Numbered from the stretch's first letter, positions 10,396-20,563 are shown. The stretch: 64,000 nucleotides of DNA from [Flexibacter] sp. ATCC 35103 (GCF_001975985.1 NZ_MTQF01000016.1:1-64000), one strand, 5' to 3'. Made by a program: numbers and translations. Notes: generated from the letters alone by a model not told the origin.

Positions 10396-11756
10396 CATTA
10401 AAAAACCGAATATCACTTTTAGTAAGTTTATTATTTACAATCCTCTTTGGATTGGCTTCTACATTGATATTTGTTTTATATTCTAACTTTAGAAAAGACG
10501 AATTTCGAGACCGTCTTGAAATCAAAGCCCTCTCAAACATTAAACTTTTAGTCAATGTAAAAGAAGTCGACAATCAGCTTTTAAAGATGATTGATCAAAA
10601 CTCCATCAATAAGTTATATGATGAAAAAACATTGGTTTTTGATTCTAATTACAAACTTATTTACAGCAGCATTGACGATGCTAAAATTAAATGGTCGATT
10701 GATGATCTAAAGTATTTAAAAAAGAACAAAACCTTTTTCAAAAAACAAGGAAACTATGAAGTCTACGGTGTTTTTTATGATACCAAAGACAGAGATTTTT
10801 ATGCATTAATATCAGCGACGGATAATTTTGGGCAAAGAAGATTGCTGTTTTTAAGATATACCTTAGTGGTTTCTTATATTCTTTTTACCTGCATTTGCTG
10901 GGTTGTTACGTCGATTACGGTAAAAAAATTGATGAGTCCGCTTAATACATTTCATCAAAAAATAAAAAACATAAACGAAAACAATCTGGATACTCGTGTC
11001 GAATCAAAAAGTAATAAAGACGAGATTGATTTGATTGCCAATGAGTTCAATTTTATGATGGACAGAATTGAGATTTCCTATCAAAAACAAAAAGAATTTA
11101 CCGCACATGCTTCTCATGAGCTTAGGACTCCGTTATCCAGAATCACTTCTCAAATCGAAAATGTAATTGCCGACAGCAAAACAAGTGATGACAGGAAAAG
11201 TTTTCTAAAAAACATTTTATCAGATGTAAATCAACTAACTGAATTAATCAATTCACTGTTGATTCTATCTAAAATAGACAATAAAATGCACGAAAATAAT
11301 GAAGTTCACCGCTTGGATGAAATCTTATTTTCGGCAATTGAAAATTTGAATAAAAGTTATCCTGAGTTTGTAATTTTATTTGAAATAGAAGAAAATGATA
11401 ACCTCGATACTGCTTTAGAAATAAAAGGAAATAAAAATTTACTGGAGATTGCTATTAGCAATGTTCTTAAAAATGCCTGTGTTTACTCAGACAATAAACA
11501 GGCAAAAGTAATTATTAGTTCAAAAGAAAATAATAATCTGATTATTGCCATTTCAAACACCGGAGCAACATTAAATAATGAGGAACAAAAAATTCTTTTT
11601 CAACCTTTTATGCGTGGTCAAAATTCTAAAGGAACATCTGGTTTTGGTCTTGGTTTACGTATCGTTCAGCGTATTTTGACTCTTCATAAAGCTACTATAA
11701 CTTACAGTGTTCCAAATATTAACACGAATTTATTTCAATTATTTTTTCATTCGTAA
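10392..11756 (+). CDS. Sensor histidine kinase, partner of the upstream regulator
   Basis: 454 residues. Two transmembrane segments (near residues 8-30 and 155-178) enclose a periplasmic sensor loop, followed by a HAMP region, a dimerisation/phospho-acceptor domain with His in ASHELRTPLSR, and an ATPase domain with N box (NVLKNACVYSDN) and G box (GFGLGLRIV). The arrangement is that of CusS/CzcS-type metal sensors. The signal cannot be read from the sequence; the downstream transporter suggests a divalent metal. Confidence 0.92.
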   Translation: MTLKNRISLLVSLLFTILFGLASTLIFVLYSNFRKDEFRDRLEIKALSNIKLLVNVKEVDNQLLKMIDQNSINKLYDEKTLVFDSNYKLIYSSIDDAKIKWSIDDLKYLKKNKTFFKKQGNYEVYGVFYDTKDRDFYALISATDNFGQRRLLFLRYTLVVSYILFTCICWVVTSITVKKLMSPLNTFHQKIKNINENNLDTRVESKSNKDEIDLIANEFNFMMDRIEISYQKQKEFTAHASHELRTPLSRITSQIENVIADSKTSDDRKSFLKNILSDVNQLTELINSLLILSKIDNKMHENNEVHRLDEILFSAIENLNKSYPEFVILFEIEENDNLDTALEIKGNKNLLEIAISNVLKNACVYSDNKQAKVIISSKENNNLIIAISNTGATLNNEEQKILFQPFMRGQNSKGTSGFGLGLRIVQRILTLHKATITYSVPNINTNLFQLFFHS

Positions 11757-11760
11757 CTAA

Positions 11761-11801
11761 TTTTAAGGTATTTTTAAGGTAGATTTTAAGCACTCTTAAA
11801 G
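11761..11801 (+). promoter_or_regulatory. Probable response-regulator operator: TTTTAAGG direct repeats
   Basis: Four related words, TTTTAAGG (11761), TTTTAAGG (11772), TTTTAAG (11784) and TCTTAAAG (11794), are spaced 11, 12 and 10 bases, one helical turn apart. They lie between the kinase stop and the efflux operon. Tandem direct repeats with an 11-bp period are the usual binding pattern of OmpR/PhoB-type regulators. A near-match -7 element (CATATTTG) ends at 11820, just downstream. Confidence 0.6.
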
Positions 11802-11839
11802 TCTGGTGATAGCATATTTGTATAATTAAAAATAATACA

Positions 11840-13084
11840 ATGAGAAAACTCTGTGCATTCCTACTTGTACTTTTCGGTCCTGTAGTATTGGCTCAAAAAA
11901 CAGTTACGCTTCAAGACTGTGAAAGCCAATTTCTTAAAAACAACCTCTTTTTACTCGCATCACAATATAATATTGATGCATCGAAAGCACTGACTATTCA
12001 AGCCAGAATTTGGGATAATCCAACAATAACTGCAGAATTAAATGCTTACAATCCAGAAAGAAACCAGTATTTTGATATTGGCAAAGAAGGTCAAAAAGCA
12101 TTTGGAATTGAACAGTTAATTTATTTAGGCGGAAAAAAACGCAATGAAATAAAGTTAGCTCAAGCCAATGAAAAACTGGCCGAATTGCAATTTAATGATT
12201 TGCTGAGAACCTTAAAACTACAACTAAGGAAAAGTTTTTTCACCGTTTATTACAACACAAAAAGCCTGGAAACTACAGATAAGCAACTTGTTCATATCGA
12301 GGACTTAATTAACTCTTACTCTATTCAGGCACAAAAAGGAAATATTCCTTTAAGAGATGTTGTGCGTTTGCAATCGTTATTTCTAAACTTCAAAAACGAA
12401 CGTATGGAAGTTGTAAATGATAATATCGAAGAGCAGGCAAATTTGAAATTACTCTTAAATACAACTGAAAATGTAGTTCCGGAAGTTTCTAAGGAAGAAT
12501 TCAATAAATACATTCAGACAATTCCGTTTGATCTTAAAGCTTTTCAGGATGATGCCATTGCGAATCGCCCTGATTATCTGATGAAACAAAAAGATATTGA
12601 AGCCAATGAATTGAATATAAAATGGCAAAAATCACTTTCTATTCCTGATATAACAGTTGGAGCAAATTATGATCAGCGAAGCGGAGCATTTAATAAAGAA
12701 GCAAATTTGACATTAGGAATTCCGTTACCGCTTTGGAATAAAAACAAAGGAAATATCAAGTATGCACAAACAATTTTAGAACAATCGAAAGTTGAGAAAC
12801 AAAATTTTGATCTGCAACTGCAAACCGAAATCACATCGGCATGGAACAAATGGGATGAATCCCGAAAAAACTATGTCGTTATAAAACCTACTGTTAATTC
12901 TGACTTTGAAGCAGTTTACAACGGCATCCTGACTAATTTTCAAAAACGAAATATCAGTTTATTAGAATTTACGGATTTTATGGAAAGTTACAATCAGGCT
13001 TCTATTCAGGTAAACGAATTAAAGAAAAAAGTAGTGCTTTCAGGCGAAGAATTAAATAGTACCATCAACAAAGACTTATTCTAA
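11840..13084 (+). CDS. TolC-family outer membrane efflux protein (CzcC-like)
   Basis: 414 residues with a signal peptide (MRKLCAFLLVLFGPVVLAQ) and two long coiled-coil halves typical of outer membrane factors of RND metal pumps. The size matches CzcC/CusC-like proteins of Bacteroidota. It is the first gene of an efflux operon, 11 bp ahead of the adaptor gene, and forms the outer membrane channel. Confidence 0.9.
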   Translation: MRKLCAFLLVLFGPVVLAQKTVTLQDCESQFLKNNLFLLASQYNIDASKALTIQARIWDNPTITAELNAYNPERNQYFDIGKEGQKAFGIEQLIYLGGKKRNEIKLAQANEKLAELQFNDLLRTLKLQLRKSFFTVYYNTKSLETTDKQLVHIEDLINSYSIQAQKGNIPLRDVVRLQSLFLNFKNERMEVVNDNIEEQANLKLLLNTTENVVPEVSKEEFNKYIQTIPFDLKAFQDDAIANRPDYLMKQKDIEANELNIKWQKSLSIPDITVGANYDQRSGAFNKEANLTLGIPLPLWNKNKGNIKYAQTILEQSKVEKQNFDLQLQTEITSAWNKWDESRKNYVVIKPTVNSDFEAVYNGILTNFQKRNISLLEFTDFMESYNQASIQVNELKKKVVLSGEELNSTINKDLF

Positions 13085-13095
13085 AACGAAACAAA

Positions 13096-14181
13096 ATGAA
13101 ATATAAACTAATTATAGGAATTGCTCTTGTGAGTTTATCAATAGCAAGCTGCAAAAAAGAAGTTGAAAATCCAGACACAAATACATCTTTTGCTTTAAGC
13201 GATTCGATGCTAAAATCAACTACAACAGCCGAAGCCAAAACACAACCCGTAAAAAACGTATTGAGTTTTTACGGAAAAATAACTGCTGACAATAATAAAA
13301 TGATTGACGTTTATCCGCTTGTTGGCGGAAATGTAATTAAAGTAAATGTCGAACTTGGTGATTATGTGCGCAAAGGTCAAGTTCTCGCTACCATAAAAAG
13401 TACTGATATTGCCGATTTTGAAAAGCAATCAATCGATGCTAAAAATGATTTGTTAGTAGCAAAAAACCACATGAAAGTTGCTCAGGAATTATTTGACGGA
13501 AAATTAAATTCTGAAAGTGATGTCCTTCAGGCAAAATCAGAGGTCAATAAAGCTCAGTCTCAATTAAGCAAGATTCAGGAAACCTATAAAATTTATAATA
13601 TCAAAGCCGGTTCTATTTATGAAGTAACCGCTCCTATTAGTGGTTTTATCATTCAAAAAAGCATCAATCAGGATATGCTTTTAAGAAATGACCGTTCAGA
13701 AAACATCTTTGATATTGCAGAGATCAGCGAAGTATGGGCACTGGCAAACATTAATGAAATAGATATTAATAAAGTAAAATTAGGTATAGATGCTGATGTA
13801 ACTACTTTAAGTTATCCAGATAAAGTCTTTAAAGGAAAAGTAGATAAAATATTCAACGTTATAGATCCTGAAACCAAAGCGATGCAAGCGCGTATAAAAT
13901 TACATAATCCGGATTATATGCTAAAACCTGATATGAATGCCAATATAAAACTATCCTACAGCGAAGGAGAGTCTATGATAGCCGTACCAAGTAAAGCAAT
14001 AGTTTTTGATAAAAGTAAAAATTTTGTAATGGTATTTAAAGACCGTAACAATATAGAAACCAGACAAGTCGAAGTTTACAGAGTAGTTGGGGATATCACT
14101 TATATCTCAAGCGGTATAAAAGAAAATGAAAAAGTTATTACCAACAACCAGTTATTTATTTATCGCGCTTTAAACGAATAA
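13096..14181 (+). CDS. RND efflux periplasmic adaptor lipoprotein (CzcB-like)
   Basis: 361 residues. The N-terminus has a lipobox (LVSLSIASC), so it is probably an inner-membrane lipoprotein. A biotinyl-lipoyl-like hairpin (GDYVRKGQVLATIKS), a coiled-coil stretch and a beta-barrel segment follow in the order usual for membrane fusion proteins. It bridges the TolC-like channel and the RND pump. The gene is 3 bp from the pump gene. Confidence 0.92.
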   Translation: MKYKLIIGIALVSLSIASCKKEVENPDTNTSFALSDSMLKSTTTAEAKTQPVKNVLSFYGKITADNNKMIDVYPLVGGNVIKVNVELGDYVRKGQVLATIKSTDIADFEKQSIDAKNDLLVAKNHMKVAQELFDGKLNSESDVLQAKSEVNKAQSQLSKIQETYKIYNIKAGSIYEVTAPISGFIIQKSINQDMLLRNDRSENIFDIAEISEVWALANINEIDINKVKLGIDADVTTLSYPDKVFKGKVDKIFNVIDPETKAMQARIKLHNPDYMLKPDMNANIKLSYSEGESMIAVPSKAIVFDKSKNFVMVFKDRNNIETRQVEVYRVVGDITYISSGIKENEKVITNNQLFIYRALNE

Positions 14182-14184
14182 GAC

Positions 14185-17100
14185 ATGAACAAATTCATTA
14201 GAAATATTATTGCTTTTTCGCTTAAGAATAAAGCATTTACCTTTTTTTGGGTAGGATTATTGGCAGTTGCCGGGTTTATTTCTTTCAAAAATATGCCTAT
14301 TGATGCGTTTCCTGATGTAACAAATACTCAGATTATCATTATTACACAATGGAACGGAAAGAGTGCCGAAGAAGTCGAACGTTTTGTGACGTCGCCAATC
14401 GAAATCTCTATGAACTCTGTCCAGAAAAAGACCAGCGTTCGCAGTATTACCATGTTTGGATTATCAGTAATCAAAATTATTTTTGATGATGGCGTCGATG
14501 ATACTTTTGCACGTTTACAGGTAAACAACTTATTAAAGAATGTTTCACTTCCGGATGATGTCGAGCCAGACGTTCAGCCACCTTATGGTCCTACTGGTGA
14601 AATTTTTAGATATATCGTAAAAAGCGACAGCAGAGATAGTAGAGAATTATTAACGTATCAAAATTGGGTAATAGACAAACAACTTCGTTCAGTTCCGGGA
14701 GTTGCTGACTTAAATGTTTTTGGCGGACAAACTAAAACTTATGAAGTTGGAGTTGATCCAATAAAATTAGCCAAGTATAATATTACACCGCTTCAGGTCT
14801 ACAATGCTGTAAACGGAGGAAATTTGAATGTTGGCGGTGATATTATCGAAAAAAATGGCCAGGCTTTTGTAGTCCGTGGCGTTGGACTCTTAAAATCTAT
14901 TCAGGACATTGAAAATATTATTGTTGATGATGCAAACGGAAATCCAATTTTGGTTAAAAATCTGGCTTCAGTTTACGAAAGTTCCATGCCCAGAGTTGGT
15001 CAAACCGGTTTAGGAAATAATGATGATGCTGTCGAAGGGATTGTTGTAATGCGTAAAGGAGAAAATCCTCAGGAAACTTTAGCTTTAATCAAAGCAAAAA
15101 TAAAGGATCTTAATGAAAATGTACTTCCAAAAGATATTAAAATTGAAACTTTTTACGATCGTGATAATTTGATGAATTTCACGACCGAAACAGTAATGCA
15201 TAATTTATTTGAAGGAATTATTCTGGTTACTTGTGTCGTATTTCTTTTCATGGCTGACTGGAGGACTACTTTTACCGTTTCTATAGTTATTCCGTTATCC
15301 CTATTATTCGCATTCTTATGTTTGAAAATGATGGGAATGAGCGCTAACTTATTAAGTTTAGGAGCAGTCGATTTTGGAATCATCATTGACGGTGCTGTCG
15401 TAATGGTCGAAGGATTGTTTGTGGTTTTAGATCACAGGGCGCATCAATTAGGAATGACAGCTTATAATAAAATTGCAAAAGGAAGTTTGATTAAGAAAAC
15501 AGGAGCTGAAATGGGTAAAGCAATCTTCTTTTCTAAACTAATCATTATTACGGCATTGTTACCTATATTTTCTTTCCAGAAAGTCGAGGGTAAAATGTTC
15601 TCTCCCCTAGCCTACACTTTAGGTTTTGCCTTAATGGGAGCCTTACTTTTTACTTTGACACTGGTTCCGGTTTTGTCGCATATCCTTTTGAATAAAAATG
15701 TAAAAGAAAAAAACAATCCTTTTGTAAATTTCTGGGATCGAATTGTAGGTAAAAGTTTTGCGTGGACTTTTAAGCATAAAGTACAAACACTTATTGGTTC
15801 AATATCACTTTTGGTAGCTGTTTTCTTTTCTGCTACATTTTTAGGAACAGAGTTTTTGCCACAATTAAATGAAGGCGCTTTATGGGTAACGGCAGAATTG
15901 CCTATGAGCAGTTCATTACCTGAAAGTGTAAAAACGGCGGCTATGATTCGAAAAGACCTGGAAAGTTTTCCCGAAGTTAAAAATGTTTTATCTCAAACCG
16001 GAAGAAGTAATGACGGAACAGATCCTAACGGTTTTGGTTTTATACAACTTCAGGTAGATTTAAAACCAAAATCTGAATGGAAAAGAAAAATCACTATGGA
16101 TGATTTGATCAACCAAATGGATCAAAAACTAAAAGTTCATCAAGGTATAACCTATAACTATTCGCAGCCCGTAATTGATAACGTAGCAGAATCTGTTGCT
16201 GGTTTTAAAGCATCAAACGCTGTAAAAATTTACGGAGATGATCTGGACAAATTAGATGAATTATCTAATGAAGTTTTAGCCCAAATAAAAAATATCCCTG
16301 GAATAAAAGATGCCGGAATTCTTAGAAATGTTGGACAGCCGGAAATAAGTGTTGTACTTGACCGCGATAAAATGGCCGCTTACGGAGTCACATTAAGTGA
16401 TGCGCAAGCAGTTTTAGAACTGGCGTTTGGAGGAAAAACGGCAACTCAAAAATACGAAGATGATAAAAAATTCGATGTCAGAGTTCGTTTTTCACAAGAA
16501 TACCGTAAAGACGAAAATGATATAGCAGAACTTAAAGTCCCAACAATAAGCGGTATCAAAATCCCATTGAAAGAAATTAGTGATTTAAAAACAATTACTG
16601 GTCCCGCTTTTATTTACAGAGATAATACCAAACGTTTTATTGGTGTAAAATTTTCTGTTCGTGACCGTGATTTAGGAAGTACAATTGCAGAAGCACAAGC
16701 AAAAGTTGCTAAAATGAAACTTCCAACAGGATATACTGTAGGATGGACAGGTGAATTTGAGAATCAGGTTCGTGCCAGTGCACGTTTAGCTCAGGTTGTT
16801 CCTATAAGTCTAATTGGGATATTTGTGCTGCTGTTTATCTTATTTGGAAATATCAAGGATTCTCTGCTTGTTTTAGCCAATGTGCCTTTTGCCATTATTG
16901 GGGGAATTATTGCTTTGCATCTTACCAGAATGAACTTTGGAATCTCTGCAGGTGTTGGTTTTATTGCATTATTGGGAATTTGTATACAAAACGGAGTTAT
17001 CCTGATATCTGAATTTCATCATAATCTAAAAGCAAAATTCACACTCGAAGAATCCATATTTAGAGGAGTAAAAGCCAGAACAAGAGCTGTAGTCATGACG

Positions 17101-17283
17101 GCACTTATGGCATCAATAGGTTTAATGCCTGCAGCAATCTCAACCGGAATTGGTTCAGAATCACAAAAACCTTTGGCCATTGTAATTATCGGAGGATTAA
17201 TTACTGCAACAGTTTTAACACTTTTGGTTTTCCCAATTATCTTCTGGGTCTTTAATCGTAAAAAACATGTTCCTATCGAATAA
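14185..17283 (+). CDS. CzcA-type heavy-metal efflux RND pump
   Basis: 1,032 residues, full length for the HME-RND family, with the usual large periplasmic loops and about twelve transmembrane segments. In the fourth transmembrane segment the motif reads DFGIIIDGAVVMVE, the form associated with divalent cation exporters (Co, Zn, Cd or Ni) and not with Cu/Ag pumps. It exports metal using proton antiport. A terminator follows at 17340. Metal specificity is inferred from this motif alone. Confidence 0.94.
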   Translation: MNKFIRNIIAFSLKNKAFTFFWVGLLAVAGFISFKNMPIDAFPDVTNTQIIIITQWNGKSAEEVERFVTSPIEISMNSVQKKTSVRSITMFGLSVIKIIFDDGVDDTFARLQVNNLLKNVSLPDDVEPDVQPPYGPTGEIFRYIVKSDSRDSRELLTYQNWVIDKQLRSVPGVADLNVFGGQTKTYEVGVDPIKLAKYNITPLQVYNAVNGGNLNVGGDIIEKNGQAFVVRGVGLLKSIQDIENIIVDDANGNPILVKNLASVYESSMPRVGQTGLGNNDDAVEGIVVMRKGENPQETLALIKAKIKDLNENVLPKDIKIETFYDRDNLMNFTTETVMHNLFEGIILVTCVVFLFMADWRTTFTVSIVIPLSLLFAFLCLKMMGMSANLLSLGAVDFGIIIDGAVVMVEGLFVVLDHRAHQLGMTAYNKIAKGSLIKKTGAEMGKAIFFSKLIIITALLPIFSFQKVEGKMFSPLAYTLGFALMGALLFTLTLVPVLSHILLNKNVKEKNNPFVNFWDRIVGKSFAWTFKHKVQTLIGSISLLVAVFFSATFLGTEFLPQLNEGALWVTAELPMSSSLPESVKTAAMIRKDLESFPEVKNVLSQTGRSNDGTDPNGFGFIQLQVDLKPKSEWKRKITMDDLINQMDQKLKVHQGITYNYSQPVIDNVAESVAGFKASNAVKIYGDDLDKLDELSNEVLAQIKNIPGIKDAGILRNVGQPEISVVLDRDKMAAYGVTLSDAQAVLELAFGGKTATQKYEDDKKFDVRVRFSQEYRKDENDIAELKVPTISGIKIPLKEISDLKTITGPAFIYRDNTKRFIGVKFSVRDRDLGSTIAEAQAKVAKMKLPTGYTVGWTGEFENQVRASARLAQVVPISLIGIFVLLFILFGNIKDSLLVLANVPFAIIGGIIALHLTRMNFGISAGVGFIALLGICIQNGVILISEFHHNLKAKFTLEESIFRGVKARTRAVVMTALMASIGLMPAAISTGIGSESQKPLAIVIIGGLITATVLTLLVFPIIFWVFNRKKHVPIE

Positions 17284-17335
17284 AGGAATTAAAAATAAAT
17301 TGATTGGTTAAATTAATTTGGTTTGGTTTAAAAAA

Positions 17336-17367
17336 GAAAAAGCACCACTAATAATGGTGCTTTTTTG
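17336..17367 (+). terminator. Terminator of the metal efflux operon
   Basis: The stem AGCACCA / TGGTGCT is followed by TTTTTT, about 58 bp after the RND pump stop codon. Confidence 0.8.
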
Positions 17368-17428
17368 ATTTCGATATCTTTTAGTTTAATATCTTGCAGG
17401 TGATTTAGTATCTATACAAACAAGATTT

Positions 17429-18046
17429 ATGAAATACATTTACTTTTTGATAACCCTTTTTACAATTTCTTTAATAGCATCAATTATAAATCCAAAAGAG
17501 GGATTTACCTGCTTTCTTGAAGTAATTCCGGCAGTAATAGGTTTTATCATTTTAGCATTTACCTTCAAAAAATTCAGATTTACCAATTTTACTTACACCC
17601 TCATTTTAATTCACTGTATTATTCTGTTTATTGGCGGTCATTATACCTATGCCGAAGTGCCACTTTTTGACTATATCAAAGAGGCATTTCATCAAAGCAG
17701 AAACAACTATGATAAAGTAGGACATTTTGCCCAGGGTTTAGTTCCGGCTATGATTATAAGAGAATTATTTATTCGTAAACAAGTAATCAGCAATCAAAGT
17801 TTTTTCAACTTTATTATTGTGAGTATTTGTTTGGCTATTAGTGCCGCTTACGAATTTATAGAATGGTTTGTATCAATTGCAACCGGTGATGGCGGCGACG
17901 CTTTTTTAGGAACTCAGGGATATGTTTGGGATACACAATCTGATATGCTTTTTGCAACCATTGGTGCAATTTCGGGCTTAATTCTATTTTCTAAAATTCA
18001 GGATAAGTGTATTCAAAAAATAGATTTTAATAAGACGATAAAATAG
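17429..18046 (+). CDS. DUF2238 (YjdF-like) integral membrane protein
   Basis: 205 residues with about six hydrophobic segments. The family-typical conserved stretch is present: YDKVGHFAQG, then AAYEFIEW, then GYVWDTQSDM. These charged and aromatic residues in a membrane protein are the signature of DUF2238/YjdF. Its function is not established. It stands alone between two terminators. Confidence 0.85.
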   Translation: MKYIYFLITLFTISLIASIINPKEGFTCFLEVIPAVIGFIILAFTFKKFRFTNFTYTLILIHCIILFIGGHYTYAEVPLFDYIKEAFHQSRNNYDKVGHFAQGLVPAMIIRELFIRKQVISNQSFFNFIIVSICLAISAAYEFIEWFVSIATGDGGDAFLGTQGYVWDTQSDMLFATIGAISGLILFSKIQDKCIQKIDFNKTIK

Positions 18047-18096
18047 TATTGTTTTAAATTTTCAATAACTATATTTTTTGGAAACTATATAAAATG

Positions 18097-18128
18097 AAAA
18101 CGACCTTCTGCTCAAGGAAGGTCGTTTT
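18097..18128. terminator. Bidirectional terminator between DUF2238 and ankyrin genes
   Basis: The perfect stem AAAACGACCTTC / GAAGGTCGTTTT with T-runs on both strands lies between two convergent genes. Confidence 0.85.
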
Positions 18129-18159
18129 ATATACTAACTCAAAAACTCGATTTAAACTA

Positions 18160-18540
18160 TTATTTTAAATCTTTTAAAATGGCAATAGCTTCCGTTGCAT
18201 TTGATAATTGTGCATATTTTAAAGCTGTAAAACCTTTTTCATTTCTAACAGACGGATTTGCTCCATTTGATAATAATATTCTCAAAATATCAACTTTATT
18301 ATAACGTGCTGCTATCATTAAAGGTGTTAAATCTTCAGAGATTTCATTTACGTCTGCTCCGTATTCTATAAGTTTTTTTACAAACTCAAGATCTCCTTTA
18401 CTAACTGCTACAGTTAGTGGAGTTGCAAAACTGCTTACGTTTTCGATTTGTGGCTGTACAAATGATTTTTGATTTGATGCCATAGCAACATTTGCGAATG
18501 CTACTAAAGCTACTCCTAAATAAATTACTGATTTTTTCAT
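18160..18540 (-). CDS. Small exported ankyrin-repeat protein
   Basis: 126 residues: a signal peptide (cleavage likely after ANVAMA) and about three ankyrin repeats (TPLTVAVSKGDLEFVKKLI, TPLMIAARYNKVDILRILL, TALKYAQ). Ankyrin repeats mediate protein-protein contact; the partner is unknown. It is located in the periplasm if the signal peptide is used. Confidence 0.88.
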   Translation of the reverse strand: MKKSVIYLGVALVAFANVAMASNQKSFVQPQIENVSSFATPLTVAVSKGDLEFVKKLIEYGADVNEISEDLTPLMIAARYNKVDILRILLSNGANPSVRNEKGFTALKYAQLSNATEAIAILKDLK

Positions 18541-18898
18541 GGTGATTGATTTGATTGATTAATGATGATTTTTAAATTCTATGTAAATGTAATTCAATTT
18601 TTACTATTATGTATAACAAAGTACTATGTTTTAACTTATTCTTAACCTTTAAATAATAAAGATCCCTTTAACTTAAAATTTATGTTATCTCATTTAAGCT
18701 TCCATACAATAGACGCTATAAAATCAAAAATGTTACAGTAAAATGAAAATTTATAAAAAAAACTTTGAAATTTTTAAGATGTCATAAATTCAAACTTTAG
18801 TTTTTTTTAACTTTACTATCATCAACACTCTCTTAATTAGTGTTATTAAGTAACTATGAAAACAAAAAACAATTAATAAACCTAAAACCAAAAAAACC
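18541..18898. other. Divergent intergenic region, AT-rich
   Basis: 358 bp between the ankyrin and SRPBCC genes, which point away from each other. It should hold both promoters, but I see no full TTG / TAnnTTTG pair. No ORF, repeat or RNA gene is evident. Confidence 0.5.
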
Positions 18899-19438
18899 AT
18901 GGGAATCATTAAAAAAATTCTGATTATCTTAATTCTAATTTTCGCCATCGTATTAATTGGGGCTTATTTTATGCCTAAAAACTATTTGGTAGAAAGAGAA
19001 ATTACGATCAATAAACCTGTCGACAGTGTTTTTAATTATGTGAAGTATCTAAAAAATCAAAACGATTTTAGCGTTTGGGCGAATCTTGATCCCAAAATGA
19101 AATCTATTTATAAAGGTACTGACGGAACTGTTGGATCTATAGCTGCCTGGGAAAGTGACGTTAAAGAAGTAGGCGTTGGTGAACAGGAAATTACAAAAAT
19201 TACAGAAAACAAACGTATTGATTTTGCACTGCGTTTCAAGAAACCAATGGAAGATACTGCTGTAGGTTTCATGTCTACAGAAGCTGTTGCGGGAAATCAG
19301 ACAAAAGTAAAATGGGGAATTAACGGTGTTATTCCATATCCAATGAATATTATGCTGCCCATGATGAAAATGGATCAGATGATTGGAAATGATTTACAAA
19401 AAGGACTGGAGAATCTTAAGAATAAAATGGAAAATTAG
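18899..19438 (+). CDS. SRPBCC (START-like) family protein with N-terminal membrane helix
   Basis: 179 residues. An N-terminal hydrophobic segment (IIKKILIILILIFAIVLIGA) anchors or exports a polyketide cyclase/START-like fold (NYLVEREITINKPVDSVFN, ending in a long C-terminal helix). The fold binds hydrophobic ligands in other members; the ligand here is unknown. It stands alone and is followed by a strong terminator. Confidence 0.82.
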   Translation: MGIIKKILIILILIFAIVLIGAYFMPKNYLVEREITINKPVDSVFNYVKYLKNQNDFSVWANLDPKMKSIYKGTDGTVGSIAAWESDVKEVGVGEQEITKITENKRIDFALRFKKPMEDTAVGFMSTEAVAGNQTKVKWGINGVIPYPMNIMLPMMKMDQMIGNDLQKGLENLKNKMEN

Positions 19439-19452
19439 TTTCCCTTTTGTTT

Positions 19453-19495
19453 AGTCACAGTGACAGTCACAGTCGCAGTCTCAGTGACCGTTTTT
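19453..19495. repeat. CAGTCACAGTC-type simple repeat tract
   Basis: A run of CAGT-based words (AGTCACAGTGACAGTC and variants) downstream of the SRPBCC gene. The same vocabulary recurs at 20607-20785 and near 26327-26378. Confidence 0.7.
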
Positions 19496-19514
19496 AGTAA
19501 TCAGTTTTAAAAAT

Positions 19515-19544
19515 AAAATGCCTTGCTGTACAGCAAGGCATTTT
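19515..19544. terminator. Bidirectional terminator between SRPBCC gene and purC
   Basis: The perfect stem AAAATGCCTTGCTG / CAGCAAGGCATTTT with a 2-base loop lies between convergent genes, with T-runs on both strands. Confidence 0.85.
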
Positions 19545-19576
19545 TATATAATAAATCCGTGTTATAAACCCGAAAA

Positions 19577-20533
19577 TTAATCTCTGTTATTAAGATATTC
19601 TAATACATTATCATTAATACGCTGATCGATATTATCGATGTCAGCTTTTACGAATTTTTCACCTAATATATTCTCATATAATTCAATGTATCTTTCAGAA
19701 ACAGATTCGATATATTCATCTGTCATATCCGGAATTTGTTGTCCGTCCTGACCCTGAAAACCATTTTCGATCAACCAGCGACGTACAAATTCTTTAGACA
19801 ATTGTTTTTGCTCCTCTCCTTTATCCTGTCTATCCTGATATCCATCAGCGTAGAAATAACGAGAAGAATCCGGCGTATGAATTTCATCAATTAAAACAAT
19901 AACACCTTCTTTAGTTTTACCGAATTCGTATTTTGTATCTACTAAAATCAAACCGCGTTCTGCAGCAATTTCAGTTCCTCTTTGAAATAAATCACGAGTA
20001 AATTTCTCTAATACAATATAATCTTCTTCAGTAACAATTCCTTTAGATAAAATATCTTCACGAGAAATATCTTCGTCATGAGAACCGTTATCTGCTTTTG
20101 TAGTTGGTGTAATAATTGGTTCAGGAAATTTGTCATTTTCTTTTAATCCTTCTGCCATTGTAACACCACAAATTTGTCTTTTTCCTGCAGCATATTCACG
20201 CGCAGCATGTCCTGAAACATAACCACGAATAACCATTTCTACTTTAAAAGGCTCGCATAAATGTCCTACAGCAACATTAGGATCCGGAGTTGCAATCAAC
20301 CAGTTTGGTACAATATCTTCCGTTAGTTCCATGAACCTTGTGGCAATCTGGTTTAAGATTTGTCCTTTGTACGGAATACCTTTTGGTAAAACCACATCAA
20401 AAGCCGAAAGTCTGTCTGTTGCTACCATTACCAAAAGTTCGTCGTTTATGTTGTAAACTTCCCTAACTTTTCCGCGGTAAACCGATTTCTGATCTGGAAA
20501 ATTAAAATTTGTAGTTGTGATTGTATTGCTCAT
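19577..20533 (-). CDS. purC: Phosphoribosylaminoimidazole-succinocarboxamide synthase
   Basis: 318 residues, the longer yeast-like form of SAICAR synthase. It catalyses ATP-dependent addition of aspartate to CAIR in purine synthesis. Visible family motifs: YRGKVREVY near the N-terminus, ATDRLSAFDVVLP, a GSHDEDIS loop, and LVDTKYEFG followed by LIDEIHTPDSSRY. It is a single gene with its own promoter (20564-20594). Confidence 0.96.
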   Translation of the reverse strand: MSNTITTTNFNFPDQKSVYRGKVREVYNINDELLVMVATDRLSAFDVVLPKGIPYKGQILNQIATRFMELTEDIVPNWLIATPDPNVAVGHLCEPFKVEMVIRGYVSGHAAREYAAGKRQICGVTMAEGLKENDKFPEPIITPTTKADNGSHDEDISREDILSKGIVTEEDYIVLEKFTRDLFQRGTEIAAERGLILVDTKYEFGKTKEGVIVLIDEIHTPDSSRYFYADGYQDRQDKGEEQKQLSKEFVRRWLIENGFQGQDGQQIPDMTDEYIESVSERYIELYENILGEKFVKADIDNIDQRINDNVLEYLNNRD

Positions 20534-20563
20534 TATTGTTCGTTGTGTTGTTTTTTATGAATG

